A DNA stretch of 5,846 nt from Betaproteobacteria bacterium RBG_16_58_11 (GTDB lineage: Bacteria > Pseudomonadota > Gammaproteobacteria > Burkholderiales > Thiobacteraceae): the NCBI GenBank assembly GCA_001770235.1, contig MEQN01000036.1:4799-10644 (forward strand), given 5' to 3'. Of this stretch, positions 1 through 5,640 are shown in pieces (the first letter of the stretch is position 1; the number at the start of each line of letters is the position of its first letter). Made by a program: the position numbers and the translations under genes. Below the pieces are notes generated by a model. The model made no database searches, was not told the DNA's origin, and saw only the letters and a program-made list of their open reading frames with translations.

Positions 1-7
1 GAAAATT

Positions 8-12
8 GAGGA
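8..12 (+). promoter_or_regulatory. Ribosome binding site of flgM
   Basis: GAGGA lies 7 bases before the TTG at position 20. It supports the non-ATG start, for which no alternative exists within the window. Any promoter for flgM must lie to the left of the window. Confidence 0.65.
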
Positions 13-19
13 CATTGCC

Positions 20-337
20 TTGAAAATCGACAACTCAACCAAGCCGGTATCACAACAAAGCCGGGTAGATAAGACATCGCCCAAGCGCGGCAGCGCGGCG
101 GCGGGTAAAACCGCGCCTAAATCCACCGGATCGCAAGATCGGGTGGATATCGGCCCGCTCTCCGCGCAACTCCAGTCACTGGAAAGCAGTCTGGAGAATG
201 TGCAGGTTGTTGATACCGCGCGTGTCGAAGCGATCAAACAAGCCATTACCGAGGGGCGCTTTCGCGTCAACCCGGATGTGGTGGCGGATCGCTTGCTGAC
301 GACCGTCAAAGAACTCGTGCTCAACCACAAAGGCTGA
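20..337 (+). CDS. flgM: Anti-sigma-28 factor FlgM
   Basis: FlgM binds the flagellar sigma factor FliA in the cytoplasm and keeps late flagellar genes off until the hook is complete. It is then exported through the flagellar secretion channel and FliA is released. The 105-residue product is close to the usual length of about 100. Residues 1-40 are low-complexity, polar and basic, as expected for the disordered, exported half. The FlgM domain runs from the VDIGPLSAQL motif (about 42-51) through VDTARVEAIKQAI (64-76) to the FRVNPDVVADRLL stretch (81-93), which are the conserved sigma-binding helices. The start is TTG: no ATG or GTG is available in the 19 bases upstream, the protein has no internal Met, and a GAGGA motif sits 7 bases before the TTG. 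flgN follows after 5 bases. The target FliA is encoded on the opposite strand in the same window. Family assignment is firm from the sequence. Confidence 0.95.
   Translation: MKIDNSTKPVSQQSRVDKTSPKRGSAAAGKTAPKSTGSQDRVDIGPLSAQLQSLESSLENVQVVDTARVEAIKQAITEGRFRVNPDVVADRLLTTVKELVLNHKG
329..333 (+). promoter_or_regulatory. Probable ribosome binding site of flgN
   Basis: AAAGG within the last codons of flgM lies 9 bases before the TTG at 343. It is a modest match, but it supports that start and coupling to flgM translation. Confidence 0.45.
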
Positions 338-342
338 GCGAC

Positions 343-852
343 TTGGCGCAAGGGCCTGATTCCGGCGGCCTCGAGGCCTTTCTTTCGGTACTGAAGCGCG
401 AGCTTCTAGCCTTCCGCCAGTTTCACTCCCTTTTACAAGCCGAGCAGGACGCGCTGATCAGCGGCAATACCGATAGCTTGATCGCCCTGGCGCAGCAAAA
501 AAACGCAAAAGTCATCGAACTCACCCAGTTGGCCGAGCAGCGCAACCGGTTTCTCACCGATCGCGCCGGCAGCACCAACCAAATCGGCATGGAAGCTTGG
601 CTGGATAGCTGCGATCCCGCCGACAAGCAGGGCGCGGGCAAGTTGTGGCGCGAATTGATTGAACTCGCGCACAACGCGAAAACGCTCAATCAGCACAATG
701 GTCAGTTGATCCACACGCGCTTGGCCAGCAACCAGCAAGCCTTGGCGGTGTTGATGAGCGCCAATGCCACGACCAGCAACCTCTACGGCAAGGATGGCCA
801 GGCGTATGCCACGCCACCGTCCGGCAGCGGCCGACCCTTAGGCAAAGCCTGA
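343..852 (+). CDS. flgN: Flagellar export chaperone FlgN
   Basis: FlgN is a cytoplasmic type III export chaperone. In characterised systems it binds the hook-filament junction proteins FlgK and FlgL and escorts them to the export gate. The 169-residue product is predicted almost wholly helical. Its best family marker is the C-terminal block N-x-H-N-G-Q-L-I (residues 116-123), then helix 124-140, then LYGKDG (147-152), which together match the FlgN signature. The tail after 153 is Pro/Gly/Ser-rich and probably flexible. Translation is read from a TTG 5 bases after the flgM stop. The first in-frame Met is residue 83, too late to be a start, so TTG is the best candidate. An AAAGG at 329-333, inside the end of flgM, is the likely ribosome binding site. 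flgM and flgN are almost certainly co-transcribed and probably translationally coupled. The stop is followed 25 bases later by a long inverted repeat. Confidence 0.9.
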   Translation: MAQGPDSGGLEAFLSVLKRELLAFRQFHSLLQAEQDALISGNTDSLIALAQQKNAKVIELTQLAEQRNRFLTDRAGSTNQIGMEAWLDSCDPADKQGAGKLWRELIELAHNAKTLNQHNGQLIHTRLASNQQALAVLMSANATTSNLYGKDGQAYATPPSGSGRPLGKA

Positions 853-877
853 TATTCAGTTGGTTTCAGAATCTTTT

Positions 878-960
878 GCCGCGAATTAACGCCAATTTAC
901 GCTAATTTTTTAACCAGGCTCAAGCAACCCAATTCGCGCTAATTGGCGTAAATTCGCGGC
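878..960. repeat. Imperfect inverted repeat with 10-base AATT-phased arms
   Basis: Two 30-base arms (878-907 and 931-960) are reverse complements at 26 of 30 positions, separated by a 23-base AT-rich spacer. Each arm has an internal 10-base period. AATT cores start at 884, 894 and 904 on the left and at 931, 941 and 951 on the right, flanked mostly by GC or CGC. The element lies between the convergent ends of flgN (852) and motD (986). Its position and folding potential fit a two-way transcription end for both groups. A run of five T at 966-970 follows it on the + strand; the minus-strand side has no T-run directly after the stem. The repeated-unit build is not that of a plain terminator and looks like a dispersed intergenic repeat, but no second copy is in the window. 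The repeat itself is directly visible; its function is inferred. Confidence 0.85.
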
Positions 961-985
961 CAAGCTTTTTACTGCTTTCTCGCGA

Positions 986-1795
986 TCACTGTACTTGCGG
1001 CGGGGGCGGCGGCTCGGTGGGCGCGCCGGCGATGGGGATTTCTTTCAGCTTGTCTTGCAATTCGGAAATGATGAGCACCGTCACGCGGCGATTGCGGGCG
1101 CGGGATTCGTTGTCGGTATTCGGCGCCACGGGCCGGTTGTCGGCGTAACCGATGGCCACCATGCGCTCGTCATTCACGCCGTTCGAGCCGAACAGGCGCA
1201 CCACGCTGCTGGCGCGGGCCGAAGACAGCTCCCAATTCGACGGGTAATACACGGTGCTGATCGGCGCATCGTCGGTGTGGCCTTCGATCTGGATGCGGTT
1301 GGGTACTTGCGCCAGGACTTGCGCCACGGCAGCCAGCGCTTTGGCCGATTCGGCTTGCAGGATCGCTTGGCCCGGCGCGAACAACACCGATGCGTTGATT
1401 TCCACCGTCACCCCGCGCAGGCTTTGGGTGACCTTGACTTGGTTGTCTTTCACCAGCGGCGCCAACACCTTGAGCAAATCCTGCGCCACTTGGCGCATGT
1501 CTTCGGTTTGCTTCTTGAGCTTCGGGTCAATTTCCGCGCCGGCTTTTCTGGCAATAGTGATCGCGCGCGAAGCGGGCTGCGGCGGTTGATCGTGATGCAC
1601 CGGTATCACGCTCGAAGGCGCATTTTTAAAAGCGCTGACCAAGGAGTCGGAAAGCACGCGGTATTTGCCTTCATTGAGCGAGGAGATCGCATACATCACC
1701 ACGAAGAACGCGAATAGCAGAGTGATGAAGTCGGCGTAAGAGACCAGCCAGCGTTCGTGATTTTCGTGCTCTTCCGGCTTTTTCTTGCGGCGCAT
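986..1795 (-). CDS. motD: Flagellar stator protein MotD (MotB family)
   Basis: MotD is the peptidoglycan-anchored half of the proton-driven stator and pairs with MotC. The 269-residue protein starts with a short basic, charged cytoplasmic tail (1-15). One membrane helix follows (about 17-37) with the WLVSYADFITLLFAFF motif; Asp22 aligns with the proton-carrying Asp of MotB (Asp32 in E. coli). A plug/linker region (about 40-125) leads to an OmpA-like peptidoglycan-binding domain (about 130-245) with GHTDD (172-176), NWELSSARA (187-195) and RARNRRV (232-238). A proline-rich tail (259-269) ends the protein. The EEHxNHERWLVSYADF opening is typical of the MotD branch of MotCD stators rather than enteric MotB. 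The ATG lies 17 bases after the motC stop with no clear Shine-Dalgarno, so translation may depend on motC. It is the last gene of the minus-strand series. Confidence 0.93.
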   Translation of the reverse strand: MRRKKKPEEHENHERWLVSYADFITLLFAFFVVMYAISSLNEGKYRVLSDSLVSAFKNAPSSVIPVHHDQPPQPASRAITIARKAGAEIDPKLKKQTEDMRQVAQDLLKVLAPLVKDNQVKVTQSLRGVTVEINASVLFAPGQAILQAESAKALAAVAQVLAQVPNRIQIEGHTDDAPISTVYYPSNWELSSARASSVVRLFGSNGVNDERMVAIGYADNRPVAPNTDNESRARNRRVTVLIISELQDKLKEIPIAGAPTEPPPPPQVQ

Positions 1796-1812
1796 GTTTA
1801 AGGTCGCCGAGG

Positions 1813-2562
1813 CTAGGTTAAATAGCCTTGCAGCTTGCGTTCGATCAGGCGCGGGTTGTCGCCGTTGGCGACGGCGATCAGTCCCTCGATCAGCATTTCG
1901 CGCAGCACCACTTCGCGCCCGATGAGGTTTTTGAGCTTATTTGCGATCGGTAAAAAAAACAGATTGGCGGAGCCGACGCCGTACACCGTGGCGACGAAGG
2001 CGACCGCGATGCCCGAGCCGAGCTTGCTCGGGTCGGAAAGATTTTCCATCACGTGAATCAGGCCCAGCACCGCGCCCAAAATGCCGATGGTGGGGGCGTA
2101 GCCGCCGGCCGCATCCCACACCTTCGCGGCTTGGCGCTGCTGTTCTTCGTAGGCATCCACCTCGACTTGCAGGGTGTCGCGCAGCGCTTCCGGTTCCGCG
2201 CCGTCGATCAGCATTTGCAGCCCGCGCTTGACGAAGGGGTCGTCGATATCCTCGATCGCCGGCTCCAGCGCCAGCAGGCCGCCGCGGCGCGCGGTGTTGC
2301 TCCAGGCGGTGACGTGTTGGATCAAGCCTTCGCCGTCAAGCACCGGCGGCACGAAGACCCATTTCGCCATGCGCATGCCGCGCAGAAAAACGGTGAGGGA
2401 ATTTTGCAGCATGATCGCGCCCAGCGTGCCGCCGATCACGATTACAAACGCGGTGAGTTGGATCAGCGATCCGAGATGGCCGCCTTCGAGGAGTTGCCCC
2501 CCGACAATGGCGATCAGGGCGAGCGCGATGCCGGCGATGCTGATGAGGTCGTAGTTGCGCAT
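1813..2562 (-). CDS. motC: Flagellar stator protein MotC (MotA family)
   Basis: MotC is the inner-membrane channel subunit of the stator. It forms the proton path with MotD and contacts FliG in the rotor. The 249-residue product has four expected membrane helices (about 7-24, 33-50, 152-172 and 182-204) and a cytoplasmic loop between helices 2 and 3. Residues with known roles in MotA have clear counterparts: Arg92/93 and Glu100 in the charged loop motif that contacts FliG, Pro157 in GYAPTIGILG at the start of helix 3, and Pro205 in FFLPIANKLK at the end of helix 4. Length and motifs fit the MotC/PomA-type branch, which is shorter than enteric MotA (about 295 residues). The gene starts at ATG 30 bases after the fliA stop, without a strong Shine-Dalgarno, and is followed by motD. 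No FliA-type promoter was recognised in the fliA-motC gap, so it probably depends on upstream transcription. Confidence 0.93.
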   Translation of the reverse strand: MRNYDLISIAGIALALIAIVGGQLLEGGHLGSLIQLTAFVIVIGGTLGAIMLQNSLTVFLRGMRMAKWVFVPPVLDGEGLIQHVTAWSNTARRGGLLALEPAIEDIDDPFVKRGLQMLIDGAEPEALRDTLQVEVDAYEEQQRQAAKVWDAAGGYAPTIGILGAVLGLIHVMENLSDPSKLGSGIAVAFVATVYGVGSANLFFLPIANKLKNLIGREVVLREMLIEGLIAVANGDNPRLIERKLQGYLT

Positions 2563-2592
2563 GGGGTTGGCCCGATACTGTCCAGACGAGGA

Positions 2593-3297
2593 TCAGCGGC
2601 GGTCTTCTATCCATTCTGCCAGCTTCGCGCGCAGGCGGGCGACGGCTTGGCTGTGGAGTTGGCAGACGCGCGATTCGGACACCCCAAGCACTTCGCCGAT
2701 CTCGCGCAGATTCAATTCCTGCTCGTAGTACATACCCATCATCTGTTTTTCGCGCTCGGGCAGGGATGCGATGGCCTCCACCAGTATTTTGCGGAATCCC
2801 GCGTCCTCGATCATTTTCAGCGGGTCGCCGCTGTTCGCCGTGACATGACGTTCGAAAAAGTCGGAATCTTCCGAGTCTTGCAGATCTTCGTAATACATCA
2901 ACTGATGGCCGCGCCCATCGAGCAGCATTTGCTGATAGTCGGCCAGGGGAACATTGAGTGCATTCGCGACCTCGGCTTCGTTCGGCGCGCGTTTGTTTTT
3001 CTGTTCCAATTTGTTGATCGCGGCTTCGATCTGACGCAGGCTTTTGCGCACGGTGCGCGGCAGCCAATCGGCTTGGCGCAGGTCGTCCAGCATGGCGCCG
3101 CGAATGCGCTGCACCGCATAAGTCTCGAACTGGGCGCCTTGCGTGCCGTCATAGTGGTCGGCGGCATCCATCAGGCCGATCAGTCCGGCTTGGATCAGGT
3201 CATCGACCTGCACGCTGGCCGGCAACTTGGCCATGAGGTGATAGGCGATCCGTTTCACGAGCGGGGCGTGTTTATGGACGTAATCTTCTGTTTTCAA
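2593..3297 (-). CDS. fliA: RNA polymerase sigma factor for flagellar genes (sigma-28, FliA)
   Basis: FliA directs RNA polymerase to late flagellar promoters, such as those of flagellin, stator and chemotaxis genes, and is held by FlgM until hook completion. The chosen 234-residue product is near the usual 239. Region 2 runs from VDDLIQAGLIGLMDAADHYD (31-50) through FETYAVQRIRGAMLDDLR (57-74) and the -10-reading WLPRTVRKS (78-86). Region 3 covers about 88-165 with RAPNEAEVANAL (103-114). Region 4 has SLPEREKQMMGMYY (178-191) and the helix-turn-helix LREIGEVLGVSESRVCQLH (197-215). The open frame continues upstream into flhG, but those extra residues do not resemble FliA. A TTG at 3297 gives the family-typical MKTEDYVHKHAPLV start, has AGG 6 bases before it, and falls 22 bases after the flhG stop. 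The next in-frame Met (residue 22) would cut into the conserved N-terminus. Function is firm; the exact start is probable. Confidence 0.93.
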   Translation of the reverse strand: MKTEDYVHKHAPLVKRIAYHLMAKLPASVQVDDLIQAGLIGLMDAADHYDGTQGAQFETYAVQRIRGAMLDDLRQADWLPRTVRKSLRQIEAAINKLEQKNKRAPNEAEVANALNVPLADYQQMLLDGRGHQLMYYEDLQDSEDSDFFERHVTANSGDPLKMIEDAGFRKILVEAIASLPEREKQMMGMYYEQELNLREIGEVLGVSESRVCQLHSQAVARLRAKLAEWIEDRR

Positions 3298-3303
3298 GTA
3301 AAG

Positions 3304-3306
3304 CCT
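3304..3306 (-). promoter_or_regulatory. Short ribosome binding site of fliA
   Basis: AGG (within CCAGGCTT on the minus strand) lies 6 bases before the TTG at 3297. It is a weak match, but it helps choose that TTG over the longer reading that runs into flhG. Confidence 0.4.
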
Positions 3307-3319
3307 GGCTATTTTTCGG

Positions 3320-4204
3320 TTAGGCGCGGACGCTTGTTTCCGGCATTCTGCCCGACATGATAAGCCGATGTAGGAAACCCTCCAAGTGCCCCCCTTCCGG
3401 CCGCGCCGCCGGCAACAAAGCGACGGCTTGCGCCAAGACACGGTAGGCGTGGCTGGCCGGTGCTTCGGGAAAGGTTTCCACTGCCGGTTTCCCCAGTTTG
3501 CCAGCGCGTTTTATGGCGTCGTCCAAGGGAATCGGGGGCAGGCCATGCAAGCGGGCATGCAGGTAGCGCGTTGCTGCTTCAGCCATATTATTATAAATAG
3601 CCGTTGCTTCGGCATCATCTTTCGTTTTGGCGGCCAACAGGTGGAATTGCCGCTGGCCGAATTCTTGCGCGAGTTGTTTGATCAGGGAATAGGCTTGCGT
3701 GATCGCGGCGTGCCCGGGACCGAGCACGACCAGTATTGCATCGGCGGCGGATGCGGCGGGCAGGGTGCGGTGCGCGCGGTCCGCCGCCAAATCTATGAGT
3801 GCGATATCCGGTTTCCAGGGCAAGGCTTGCAGCGCGCGCGCAAGCTGGCCGTGCGCATCCGGCGTGAGATCAGGCAGACGCCGCAGGCCTTCGCGCGCCG
3901 GCAGGACATGAATGGCATCGTTGTAGGGCAGCAGGGCTTGAGCCAGCGGGGCTTGGCCTTTCAGGACTTGCAGAAGCTCGATGCGCGGCGCGAGCCCGAG
4001 CCGGGCGGCGCAACTGTCGGCGCCGATGCCTTCGTCGATCACCAACACCGATTTGCCTTGACCGGCGAGTGCGCACGCCAAGTTGGCCACCACACTGGTT
4101 TGGCCGGTGCGCGGCTTGCCGCTCACGACGGTGACCACGCGCAAAGCGTCGCGCCCCAACAGGCGCCGCAAGCCTTCCGCTTGATCGAAGGCGAAGCCGC
4201 TCAT
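3320..4204 (-). CDS. flhG: Flagellar number regulator FlhG (FleN/YlxH, MinD-like) with altered nucleotide-binding motifs
   Basis: FlhG is a MinD/ParA-family protein that limits flagellar number and controls the GTPase FlhF. The 294-residue product carries DQAEGLR at residues 7-13, the N-terminal motif known to activate FlhF. The MinD-like fold begins at about residue 21. The P-loop reads SGKPRTGQTS (28-37): the deviant-Walker signature lysine is present (Lys30), but the usual GKT lysine is Gln35 and the two glycines after Lys30 are Pro-Arg. The next motif, VLVIDEGIG (53-61), keeps Asp57 but has Gly59 where MinD-type proteins have the second Asp. Walker B-like DIALIDLAAD (133-142) keeps Asp138. 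Nucleotide hydrolysis is therefore doubtful, while FlhF activation may persist. The ATG is the only sensible start: later choices lose DQAEGLR and an in-frame stop lies upstream. No Shine-Dalgarno is visible. A 32-base-arm inverted repeat ends 16 bases before the ATG. fliA follows after 22 bases. Confidence 0.88.
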   Translation of the reverse strand: MSGFAFDQAEGLRRLLGRDALRVVTVVSGKPRTGQTSVVANLACALAGQGKSVLVIDEGIGADSCAARLGLAPRIELLQVLKGQAPLAQALLPYNDAIHVLPAREGLRRLPDLTPDAHGQLARALQALPWKPDIALIDLAADRAHRTLPAASAADAILVVLGPGHAAITQAYSLIKQLAQEFGQRQFHLLAAKTKDDAEATAIYNNMAEAATRYLHARLHGLPPIPLDDAIKRAGKLGKPAVETFPEAPASHAYRVLAQAVALLPAARPEGGHLEGFLHRLIMSGRMPETSVRA

Positions 4205-4220
4205 GCTAATAACGGCTTTG

Positions 4221-4352
4221 AACCACGGGGAACACGGGGTTCACGGGGAAGACCAAAGGCTTCTTTGCTTCGCCACTTTCACGTGTTGGGCGCAAGGGCT
4301 CAACCCTATAACTGTTTGAGTTTCCCCCGTGTTCCCCGTGCCCCCCGTGGTT
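4221..4352. repeat. Imperfect inverted repeat with 9-base CACGGGG-phased arms, between flhF and flhG
   Basis: Two 32-base arms (4221-4252 and 4321-4352) are reverse complements at 26 of 32 positions around a 68-base centre. Each arm is three direct copies of CACGGGG at a 9-base step: starts at 4224, 4233 and 4242 on the left, and CCCCGTG at 4325, 4334 and 4343 on the right. Three of the six mismatches become G-U pairs in RNA copied in the operon (minus) direction and one does so in the other direction, so a transcript from flhF to flhG could fold into a long stem. The element fills most of the 173-base flhF-flhG gap, in a series whose other gaps are at most 30 bases, which suggests later insertion. 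The right arm lies 25 bases from the flhF stop codon, and the left arm ends 16 bases before the flhG start. No open reading frame of its own and no target duplication were recognised. Confidence 0.87.
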
Positions 4353-4377
4353 AATTGCTTTTTCCAAGCTCATGGGC

Positions 4378-5640
4378 CTAAGCGACAGGTTGCGCTTCGG
4401 TCAAAAAGGCGTGCGCGTCATCTTCGCGCGCGCTGATCTTCAGCGGGTATTCCTCGTCGCGCGGGGTGTGGGTCGCGGCCAACTCGCACTTGAATGCGCG
4501 ATCCACGAGGTAGAGCGGGTTGGCGCGGTGCAAGTCTTCCGGCACGCGCTGGCCGTTGGTGATGTAATGCAGGGCGAGTTTGTGCCGCACCACCACATCC
4601 AGGGCCGGGGCCAGGCTCAGCGCCTCGTCGATCTTGGTCAGCACCACGCCGGCCAAGCCCGTGCCGAGATAGGCGCGCACCACGTCATCCAGCGTGCCGG
4701 CCTGCGCCGTGGCGGAGAGCAGCAGCAGGCGCTGCACTTTGGCGGCCTTGCCCGAGGACAGCAAGGCGATTTGCGCATTGATGCGGCGGTCGCGCTGGCT
4801 CATGCCCGCCGTGTCGATCAGCACCAGATGTTTGCCGCGCAATTCGTCCAGGGTGCGGGCAAGTTCCATTTCGTCCTTCACCGCATACACCGGCACATTG
4901 AGAATCTTGCCGTAAATTTTGAGCTGCTCGTGCGCGCCGATGCGGTAGGTGTCGGTGGTGATGAGCGCCAGGCTGGTGGGGCCGCGCTTCAACACGCAGC
5001 GCGCGGCGAGTTTGGCCACGGTGGTGGTTTTACCGACACCGGTGGGGCCGACCAGGGCGAATACGCCGCCTTGCTCGATCAATTCCGTGCCGTGCGCGAC
5101 CCCGCGCAGATTGTGCGCAATGGCGCCGCGCCCCCAACGCAGCGCTGTTTCTTCGTCCAACGCATTGGGTACCGCACTCGATAGCTGACGCGCCAGGCGC
5201 GGCGAGAAACCCAGGTCCAACAGCGTGCGCAGGACGTCGAATTTAAGCGGGTCGGACGATTTCATTTCGCGCCAGGCGAAGTTGACGAGCTGGCGCTCGA
5301 TCAGGCTGCGGATGTTTTTCACTTCATGCGCCAGGGTTTCGACGGCGGCGCTGGATTCCGGGCTTGCAGCGGGCGCCGGCTCGGCCGCGCGCGGTGGCTT
5401 GATCGGCGCGGCAGGTTCGAGAATTTTGATCCCGGGAATGTCATGCCGCATCGGTTTCGCAGCCGTGCAGGGCGCTGCGCCGCTGGTGAGCGAGGCCATG
5501 TCGGATTCGGCCATGGCCATGATTTCGACGCTGCCGTCTTGCACGCGGTTGGAGAGGATCAGGGCTTCCGGTCCCAGGGCATCGCGCACTTGTTGCAGGG
5601 CGTCACGGGTCGTGCTGGCGGTGAATTTTTTGACGATCAT
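4378..5640 (-). CDS. flhF: Flagellar placement GTPase FlhF (SRP-type)
   Basis: FlhF is a signal-recognition-particle-type GTPase that marks the cell pole for flagellar assembly and works against FlhG. The 420-residue protein begins with the FlhF B domain (MIVKKFTASTTRDALQQVRDALG, residues 1-23, to about 50). A proline/alanine-rich linker (about 55-100) and a helical N domain (about 100-185) follow. The G domain (about 190-385) has the P-loop GPTGVGKTT (198-206), DTYRIGAHEQL (230-240), DTAGM (276-280), TKIDE (335-339) and ITNGQRVPEDL (360-370). All GTP-binding motifs look intact. About 36 residues follow the conserved G domain, a charged tail of no recognised family. The ATG overlaps the flhA stop as ATGA and has AGGAG 7 bases upstream (5648-5652), pointing to coupled translation with flhA. 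Downstream, an inverted repeat separates it from flhG. Confidence 0.95.
   Translation of the reverse strand: MIVKKFTASTTRDALQQVRDALGPEALILSNRVQDGSVEIMAMAESDMASLTSGAAPCTAAKPMRHDIPGIKILEPAAPIKPPRAAEPAPAASPESSAAVETLAHEVKNIRSLIERQLVNFAWREMKSSDPLKFDVLRTLLDLGFSPRLARQLSSAVPNALDEETALRWGRGAIAHNLRGVAHGTELIEQGGVFALVGPTGVGKTTTVAKLAARCVLKRGPTSLALITTDTYRIGAHEQLKIYGKILNVPVYAVKDEMELARTLDELRGKHLVLIDTAGMSQRDRRINAQIALLSSGKAAKVQRLLLLSATAQAGTLDDVVRAYLGTGLAGVVLTKIDEALSLAPALDVVVRHKLALHYITNGQRVPEDLHRANPLYLVDRAFKCELAATHTPRDEEYPLKISAREDDAHAFLTEAQPVA

Noticed and set aside
995..1717. A 240-codon open frame on the + strand across motD
   Set aside because: It is a His/Arg/Gly-rich mirror frame of motD with no domain or good start signal.
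2053..3360. A 435-codon open frame on the + strand across motC and fliA
   Set aside because: It is antisense to two clearly identified genes, its composition (His, Gln, Arg-rich) is typical of a mirror frame in GC-rich coding DNA, and it has no recognisable domain.
3298..3441. Upstream extension of fliA to a 282-residue protein starting at 3441
   Set aside because: The extra 48 residues overlap the flhG coding end, are Arg/Cys-rich and unlike FliA; the TTG at 3297 gives the family-typical start and length.
4205..4220. A sigma-28-like -10 (GCCGTTAT against GCCGATAA) on the minus strand before flhG
   Set aside because: No matching TAAA-type -35 lies at the right distance, and the site would be only a few bases from the ATG.
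4321..4352. GGCAC in the repeat arm as part of a sigma-54 promoter
   Set aside because: The -12 TTGC part is absent at the required spacing; GGCAC here is just one of the repeat units.
3386..4354. A 322-codon open frame on the + strand across flhG and the repeat
   Set aside because: It is antisense to flhG, its end is encoded by the repeat itself, and no domain is recognisable.
960..4370. Shared 7-mers GCTTTTT and CCAAGCT beside both repeats (960-970 and 4357-4370)
   Set aside because: They are in different order and spacing at the two sites and short enough to arise by chance, so I do not treat them as element ends or target sites.
4372..5184. A 270-codon open frame on the + strand across flhF
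   Set aside because: It lies antisense to the intact GTPase domain of flhF and looks like a mirror frame.
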